Source of the DNA: Maricurvus nonylphenolicus
GTDB lineage: Bacteria; Pseudomonadota; Gammaproteobacteria; Pseudomonadales; Cellvibrionaceae
NCBI RefSeq assembly: GCF_042854845.1
Contig: NZ_AP031498.1
Span: 3,410,001 to 3,474,000 of the forward strand
Length of the DNA: 64,000 nucleotides
Direction of reading: 5' to 3'
The translations under genes and the position numbers were made by a program. Below are positions 34,609-42,900 of this stretch, piece after piece (the stretch's first letter is position 1; each line of letters starts with the position of its first letter). The notes below the pieces were generated by a model. That model was given only the letters and a program-made list of their open reading frames with translations, was not told where the DNA came from and made no database searches.

Positions 34609-36762
34609 TTAAACGGGGAAGAAAACTTCGCCGTTAGCAGCCATTTCACGCAGTTTGTCAGTAACTTCGTAGCTACCGCCCAACTCTGCGTACTTGTCAG
34701 CACGTGCAACAAACTCAGCAACACCCATGTCCTGGATGTAGTTCAGTGCACCACCACGGAATGGAGGGAAACCAATACCGTAGATCAGGGACATATCAAC
34801 GTCGGTGGCAGAAGCGGCAATGCCCTCTTCCAGACAACGTACAGCTTCCAGACACATTGGGATCATCATGCGGTCCAGGATTTCTTCATCGCTGAAGTCC
34901 TTAGGCGCATCAACAACCGGAGCCAGCAGCTCTTTAATGCTCTCGTCGAAAACTTTCTTAGGCTTACCTTTACGATCAGTCTCGTAAGAGTAGTAACCTT
35001 TGCCAGTCTTCTGACCGTAGTGGCCGGCTTTAAACAGTACTTCGTGAGAAGTAGTGAAATCAGCGCCCATACGGCTTGGAATACCTTCAGCCATTACTTC
35101 ACCAGCGTGAACGCCAGTGTCGATACCCACAACGTCACCCAGGTAAGCAGGGCCCATTGGCATACCGAACTTCTCCATAACCTTATCGATCTTAACGAAG
35201 TCAGCACCGTCTTTAACCAGACGCATAAAGGCACCGAAGTAAGGTGACAGGATACGGTTAACCAGGAATCCTGGGCAGTCGTTTACAACAACTGGCTTTT
35301 TGCCCATGGCCAGAGCGTAGGCCACAGTGCGTGCAACCGCTTCGTCAGACGTCTTCTCACCGCGAATAACTTCTACCAGAGGCATCTGGTGAACCGGGTT
35401 GAAGAAGTGCATACCACAGAAGTTCTCTGGACGTTCCAGGGCTTCTGCCAGGTAGTTGATAGAAATGGTAGAGGTGTTAGAAGTCAGAATAGCGTCTTCG
35501 CGAATCTGCTTCTCGGTTTCAGCCAGAACAGCGTGCTTAACCTTAGGATTCTCAACAACCGCTTCAACAACAACATCAACGTCTTTAAAGCCTTCGAAGC
35601 TCAGTTGAGGTTGGATTTTGTTGAGGATACCGGCCATCTTCTCTGGGGTCATACGACCGCGAGAAACACGTTTGGACAGCAGTTTGCTGGCCTCGCTCAG
35701 GCCCAGATCGATACCGGCTTGGGCGATATCTTTCATGATGATAGGCGTGCCTTTCAGGGCTGACTGGTAAGCAATACCGCCACCCATGATGCCAGCACCC
35801 AGTACTGCACCTGTCTCAACTTTGCCGCCTTTGGCAGCCCAGTCTTTGGCAGTTTTGCCCAGATCCTGATCACCCAGGAACAGGCCAACCAGGTTTTTAG
35901 CCACTTCGGTTTTAGCCAGCTTGCCAATGGTCTTGGCTTCAACTTCCAGTGCTTCGTCACGACCCATTTTGGCCGCTTTCTGAATCGCTTTAACTGCAGC
36001 TACTGGTGCTGGGTAATGAGGACCCGCTTGACCAGCGATAAAGGCTTTGGCAGTTTCGAATGACATCATGGCTTCCATGTCATTCAGCTTCAGTGGATCC
36101 AATTTTTCCTGACGCTTGGCTTTGTAGTCAAAGTCACCGTCGATACATTTCTGAACCAGGTCCAGCGCTGCTTCACGCAGTTTCTCAGGCGCAACAACCA
36201 CATCAACTGCACCGGCAGCCAGAGCAGCTTCAGCTTTCTGCTCTTTACCGCCAGCAATCCACTCAACAGCGTTGTCAGAACCAACAATACGTGGCAGACG
36301 CACAGTACCACCGAAACCAGGCACAATACCCAGCTTGGTTTCTGGCAGGCCAATCTTGGCTACGGTAGACATAACACGGTAGTCAGAGCACAGGGCCATT
36401 TCCAGACCACCACCAAGCGCGAAACCGTTAATAGCAGTTACGGTTGGGAAAGGCAGATCTTCGATCTGGTTGAAAACTTCTTTGTTGGTTTCCAACGCAC
36501 CAGCAGCGATCTCTTCTTCGCTGGCAGTGAAGTTCTTACCGAATTCGGTGATATCAGCACCAACGATAAAAACATCTTTACCACTGGTTACGATCAAACC
36601 TTTAACATCGCTAGCGGCTTTCAAGGCAGCACCAGCTTCCTTCAGCTCACCTACGGTCAGGGCATTAAATTTGTTTACAGACTCGCCTTCTAGGTTGAAG
36701 TTGAGCTCGGCAATGCCGTTATCAAGGGCAGTTACCGTTATGGCTTTTCCTGAATAGATCAT
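34609..36762 (-). CDS. fadB: Fatty-acid oxidation complex subunit alpha
   Basis: A 717-residue bifunctional enzyme. The N-terminal crotonase (enoyl-CoA hydratase/isomerase) domain is about 1-190, with NGFALGGGLEMALCSDYRV and GLPETKLGIVPGFGGTVRLPR. The 3-hydroxyacyl-CoA dehydrogenase NAD domain starts at VLGAGIMGGGIAYQSA near residue 320, with HFFNPVHQMPLVEVIRG. The C-terminal domain ends FFPV. Typical FadB length is 715-717. It forms an operon with fadA. Confidence 0.96.
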   Translation of the reverse strand: MIYSGKAITVTALDNGIAELNFNLEGESVNKFNALTVGELKEAGAALKAASDVKGLIVTSGKDVFIVGADITEFGKNFTASEEEIAAGALETNKEVFNQIEDLPFPTVTAINGFALGGGLEMALCSDYRVMSTVAKIGLPETKLGIVPGFGGTVRLPRIVGSDNAVEWIAGGKEQKAEAALAAGAVDVVVAPEKLREAALDLVQKCIDGDFDYKAKRQEKLDPLKLNDMEAMMSFETAKAFIAGQAGPHYPAPVAAVKAIQKAAKMGRDEALEVEAKTIGKLAKTEVAKNLVGLFLGDQDLGKTAKDWAAKGGKVETGAVLGAGIMGGGIAYQSALKGTPIIMKDIAQAGIDLGLSEASKLLSKRVSRGRMTPEKMAGILNKIQPQLSFEGFKDVDVVVEAVVENPKVKHAVLAETEKQIREDAILTSNTSTISINYLAEALERPENFCGMHFFNPVHQMPLVEVIRGEKTSDEAVARTVAYALAMGKKPVVVNDCPGFLVNRILSPYFGAFMRLVKDGADFVKIDKVMEKFGMPMGPAYLGDVVGIDTGVHAGEVMAEGIPSRMGADFTTSHEVLFKAGHYGQKTGKGYYSYETDRKGKPKKVFDESIKELLAPVVDAPKDFSDEEILDRMMIPMCLEAVRCLEEGIAASATDVDMSLIYGIGFPPFRGGALNYIQDMGVAEFVARADKYAELGGSYEVTDKLREMAANGEVFFPV

Positions 36763-36927
36763 CTATCCGCCTCACACTCTCTCTTTGATAGGGTGGACCT
36801 GACCCCTGAGCTACAACAAGTAACAATAGCTGGGCCAAGTTAGTGAGATAGATTAGGGATTTGACCGTTTGCGACCAATAGCGAAATCGACCGTTGCCAG
36901 TGACAAAAGCGGGCGAAACTGACAAAA

Positions 36928-36955
36928 ACGGGCATGACCAAATGGTCACACCCGT
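36928..36955. terminator. Terminator after tpsA
   Basis: ACGGG-CA-TGACC-AAAT-GGTCA-CA-CCCGT flanked by A/T runs. On the minus strand the hairpin is followed by TTTTTG, ending the tpsA transcript before the fadBA promoter region. Confidence 0.75.
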
Positions 36956-36989
36956 CGTTTTTGCCAATTTTGGTACCTCAAGAGGCCTG

Positions 36990-39900
36990 TTATTGAGCTG
37001 CTTGGTCGGCAGGTGTGCCCTCCTCTTCCTGCTCATTATCACCACTTGCAGTGGCTGCTGTAGGGATCAGTTCACCGGCTACCAGGCGGAATTCCGGCAG
37101 GTTTACAGCGTCTACGTCAACGCTGTAGGGGTTTACGGAATCGAAGATAGCGGGGTCGATTTGGGTGAATTCCCCGATCTGATCCTGAACAACACTATCT
37201 AGGCCCTCGGCAGCACCTGAAGTCAGTAATGAATCGCGCTGGTTACCTGATGCAACAAACGTCTGCAAGGGACCAACAAGTTCAGGTGTAACGAAATTTA
37301 GCGCCGTAATATTAATAGCCCTTTCAACATACATACTAAGAGGATTGAATTGATCACCTATATCTTGCCAACGCTCAGCTTCAGTACCTAACGTCACTGC
37401 ACCTGCAGTTATGTGTGTATTACCGCGACTCTCTGCTGTTAGCACCCCAAAGTTTTTACTGGTCAATAGTAAGTCACCAGAGCCAATGTTGATTTCTCGT
37501 ATAACCAAATCATCATTTTCAGAAATGGAGGCATTGATAGAACCTGATGATTGTAATTCCAGTAAGTTGATATTTGTGTAAAGGTCAACATTTCCACCAG
37601 CGGATAATACCAATTCATCGGCCTGCAAAACTGTACCCGCTTGACTGCTTAAGGAACTACTAGTGTCGAAATTGATATAGCTGGAAGGCTTAAAGTTTAG
37701 AGTCATATCCGCCAACTTAACGCTGTTATTTCCAAAGGCAGACGCCAAACTGGTTTTCACCTTCAAGCGATTGGTGTTGTTGTACAGGTTTTCAAAATTG
37801 GTGAATGTAAAATTACCTACAGTATTATTTCCTGCCGAGGAATTATTAATCTCCCAAGTCAGGTCGGAGATATTGTTATGTAACGTATTGCTACCCGAAC
37901 CACCGTCCAGAATTGATGCACTTGAGGTAGAACTACTCAAATAAACCGTATCGTCACCTGCCTCCAGATAAAGACCATCCACTTCACCGCCACTAAAGGT
38001 GACCTGGTCAGCCCCCCCGCCGGTATAAATATTACCTGCTGCGCCACTGACAATACTCATCGTATCAGCAGATGAACCTCCTCGTAAGGCATTCATATTT
38101 GTAAAGCCAACACCACCCACCTCACCTTTTCGGCCTTCAACGATCCAGGTTGACGCGACATTGGGTCCTACCAACGTGTTATCACCTACCCCTCCATTAA
38201 TAGCGGTAACACCATCAAAGTCAATACTGTTAATCGCAAAACTATCAACAGTATCAAGCGTATAAGTAGTATTCGCTGCTGGGCCAGAGAAAGCGCCGGT
38301 GTTAGTAACCTGCTCAATGCCTTCGAAGTAAACAGCGATTGTGCTCACTGTAGCTGTCATATTATTGGCAATAATTTGATCGAGCTCATTCTCAAGCTTC
38401 AAGGAGGCGCCGGCATTATTCGCGACAGCATCCGTACCAGAACCCGCCTTAACCGTTTTCACACCAGAGAAAGTGGTGCCAGCGACATTAATAGAACGCG
38501 CGGCAGTCAGCGAGTATGCATCTCCCAAGTTGGTGCCTTCAATAGTACCTTCACCAGAGCTTGAAGCTGTTTCTACCCCGTCGAAATCCAGACCCGCCGC
38601 AGAGAATCTATTGGCGGACGTACCATTAGAGGATTCCAATTCCCAAAGCTGATTGGCCAAACCTGTTACATGATCACTACCTGTTCCAGCATCCACACTG
38701 TCGATATCGGTAAATACAAGACTGGTGTTGTTAGCCGTAATGGTTACATTACTTGCAGCATTAATGGCTATCTGCTCGTTAACACCATCACGCCCGATAA
38801 CGTTATCGGTGCCACCATTACCATTAACACTCTCGATATTGGTAAAGGCAATAGCTTTGGTCGATGCTGTCTCTTTAATCGTTACAGCACTATCCCCAGT
38901 AATAGTTAACGTCTCATTTTCAGCTCGAGAAATCACACTATCCGTGCCCGCACCCGCATCAACCGATTCGATGTTGTCAAAGTTTAGATTATTGCTACCA
39001 TCGGTAATCGCTACACGATCTGAATCACCGGCATCAATGGTGTAGGTTTCAGAGGCTGTTGTAGTGCTGGTAGCAGTTACAGAGTCATTACCTACACCCG
39101 CATCAACACGATTAATATCTGTAAATGTAATCCCTGCTGCAGTTACGTCATAGTTAGCATCAAACGTAAAACTGTCAGCCTCATTGGTACCCGTCAGATC
39201 TCCAGTACCTGTATTTGACGCCGTTTCGACACCGGTAACATCTATACCTCCTACTTCAACAGCATCTGCACCTACAGTGGTATCAGTATCTTTCAACAGC
39301 CAGGACTGGGCATCGAAACCTTTAACGGTATCGGAACCATCTACCAAATCAATTCGATTTACCTTGTCAAAGGTTACACCTTCGCCCGCCGCTGAACCTG
39401 TAACAGCAACGGTGGCATTATTAGCGCTATTAATGGTAACAGTTTCGTCTACCGCACCAACTTGCCCTTTCACCGTATCACTGCCGGTTAGGCCGGTATC
39501 GACCTCCGTAATACCCGAGAATGCAATCGAAGTATTCGGCGTAGTATTTTGTGAAACCGTGAAGCTACTGTTACCCGTTAAGGTGTAGGTTTCCGCCGCA
39601 GTTGTGCCGAGCACCTCATCATTGGTCGTAGCACCACCACCTGATACCGATTCTATATTATCGAAATCCAAACTTAGCGATGCGCCTACACGCTCAACAT
39701 TTACCGAGCTCGCCCCCGTAATCTCGAAGACTTCGTTAGACCCTGTACCTGTGACACTGTCTGCTCCCGTGTTGGCATCAACAGTTTCAACCGCAGAGAC
39801 TGTCAAGGTCGTGGAAGCATTTGCACCCGCCCTAAGAACAGTGAAGTTTTGATCACCGGTGATAGTGAAGCTTTCGTTGGCGGTTTGGGTCTCAATACTG

Positions 39901-42900
39901 TCAGCGCCATCACCGCCTGCAATCGAATTGATGTTACTAAAGGTGGTCCCAGCGACGTCGATGGTGTTATCAGCAGTAACCTGGAAACTGTCGCTTACGT
40001 CAGATCCCGTGATTCCCACTGCATTACCCGTAGTCGAGGCTTGCTCAACAGCACTGAATTGAACTCCTGAAGCAGAAAAAGCATCAGATGAGCCACTGCT
40101 GTCTGTATCAACCAACGACCAGTTCTGTCCACTAACACCATTTACCGCGTCACTACCATCACCAAGATTTACATAGCTAACCTTGTCGAAGGTAACGCCC
40201 GTGCCTGCTGCCGCACTGGTTTCTTTTACAGTAACGTTATTGGCGCTGTTAATGATCGCCGTTTCATTAACGTTACCCGCCTGACCTGCCACGGTATTGT
40301 TATTACCTGTTCCCGCATCAACTTCTTCAATACCCGAGAAGGCCATAGTTACTGTTGGCGCTGAGTCCTGAGCAACACTAAAGCTGTCATTGCCTGTTAA
40401 GGTAAAGGTTTCCGCTGCCGTTGAACCTTGAACTTTATCCGTACCAACCGCGCCACCATCAACAGACTCAATATTGGTGAAATTCAGACTCTGAGACGCG
40501 CCGACTCGCTCAACATTGATGGCTCCGGCACCAGTAACTTCAAAGACTTCGTCTGCTGTCGAACCGGTTACCTGATCATCGCCATCATGGGCATTGATAG
40601 TTTCAACACCAGAGACTGTCAAAACAGCTGCACCAGCATCACCACTTCGCTGCACGGTAAGGTTTTGGTCACCCGTTACCGTGAGGGTTTCATCAGCCGT
40701 CTGGGTTTGCAGCGAATCGTTACCATTGCCACCACTCACAGAGGTAATGCTGCTGAAGCTGGTGCCCGCTACAGTCACCGTTTTATCAGCGGTGAGCTGG
40801 AAGCTATCTGCCGAATCAGAACCTGTAATGCCCACATCCGAGTCGTTATCCGCTTTCTCGACACCTTCAAACTGGATACCTGAGGCACTGAAGGCATTGG
40901 AACTACCGGTGGAACCGATGTCCAACAACGTCCAGCTCTCTCCATCGAGGCCCTGAACCGTATCACTGCCTGTACCCGCATCAACACGTTCAATGTTGGT
41001 GAAAGCCAGACTCGTTGCATTAGCGGTAATGGTGACATCGGTTGCAGCATCTATGTCAATTTGCTCATTAACATCATCACGACCAACTACCTGATCACTA
41101 CCGCCATTACCATCCACACTGTTGATATTGGTAAAGTCTATTGCTGTCGTTGAAGCAGCGTCTTTAACGGTAACAGCACTATCACCAGTAATGGTTAGGG
41201 TTTCATTGATATTACGTGCAACAACATTATCCGTTCCCCCATTACCATCGACATTTTCAATATGATCGAAGGTCAGGCTGCTTGTGCCATCACTGATGGT
41301 AACCTTGTCGGAATCATTGAGATCAATAGTATAGGTTTCGGTCGTGGCGTTTGTGGCTGTAACAGAATCATCGCCGCCACCTGCATCAACACTGCCAACA
41401 TCGGTAAATTCAATACCTGCTGCAGTGACATCATAGTTTGCATCCAGCGTAAAGCTGTCATCACCACCGGTACCCGTTAAGGTTCCTGTACCCGTATTGG
41501 TGGCTGTTTCGACACCTGTGACATCGATACCACCGACTTCAACCGCATCTGCCCCCAAGGTCGTGTCAGTATCTTTTAAGAGCCAAGATTGAGCATCAAA
41601 CCCTTGAACAGTATCCGACCCGTTTTTTAAATCTACCCTGCTAACCTTGTCGAAGGTAACGCCCGTGCCAGCTGCCGCACTGGTTTCTTTTACAGTAACG
41701 TTATTGGCGCTGTTAATGATCGCCGTCTCGTTAACGTTACCCGCCTGACCCGCCACAGTATTGTTATTGCCTGCTCCCGCATCAACCTCTTCCATACCGG
41801 TAAAAGCGATACTGACTCCCGGGGTTGCATCTTCAACAACGCTAAAACTGTTATTACCGGTGAGAGTATAGGTTTCCGCTTCCGTTGAGCCTTGTACTTT
41901 ATCTGTACCGGTAATACCGCCGTCGGCAGAGACAATATTGGTGAAGTCCAGGCTATCAGCTGCACCTACGCGCTTAACATTAATCGCACCTGGGCCTTTG
42001 ATTTCAAACACTTCACTTTCTGTAGAACCGGCAACCGTATCGTTACCCACACCGGCATTCACAGACTCCACCGCTGATACCGTCAACGTAGCAGCGCCAT
42101 TAACATCTCTCACCACGTCAAAGTCATCGTCTCCTTTGACGGTGAAATTCTCATCCACATCCTGGGTTTTAATGCTGTCTGCGCCATCACCACCATCAAC
42201 ACTCGAGATACCTCCAAAGCTGGTACCCACAGCGGTGACAGTGTTGTCGGCCGTCACGGTAAAGCTGTCGGCTTGATCTGACCCCGTCAGGCTTGAAGAG
42301 CCGCTTGCAGCTGATGCTGTTTCAACACCCGAGAATTGAATACTGGAGGCACGGAAGGCATCTGATGTACCGGAGTTATCTGTATCCACCAACTCCCAGC
42401 TTTGGTCTGCAAGTCCTACGACATTGTCGCTACCCGTGCCCGCATTAACCTGATCGATATTGGTAAATACCAAGCTCTTTGAATTCGCTTCGATAGTGAT
42501 ATTGGTTGCTGCATTGATGGTGATTTTCTCATCAACACCATCCCGGCCAACAATCTGATCGGTACCATCCTTACCATCCACACTGTCGATATTGGTAAAG
42601 GCAATGGCTTTATTGGTTGCCGTTTCTTTAACGGTGACGGCGTTATCGCCGGTTATGGTCAGGGTTTCATTAACCTTGCTTGCAACGACCTTATCGGCGC
42701 CTGCATCGGTACCACCATCTGCGGCTTCGATATTGTCAAAGGTAATGCTCTTGGTAAGGCTTTCAGCTATGGTCAGTTTGTCTGAGTCAGTTTCATCAAT
42801 TGTGTAGGTTTGGTCCGCACTACTGGTCACAGAAACGGAGTCATTACCAGCTCCGGCGTCCACACTGCCAACATCGGTAAACTTAATACCCGCGGCAGTC

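Noticed and set aside
33985..35247. Long plus-strand ORF of 420 codons opposite fadA/fadB
   Set aside because: It is antisense to strongly conserved fadA and fadB coding sequence, with a composition (His/Thr/Asn-rich) expected of a shadow frame.
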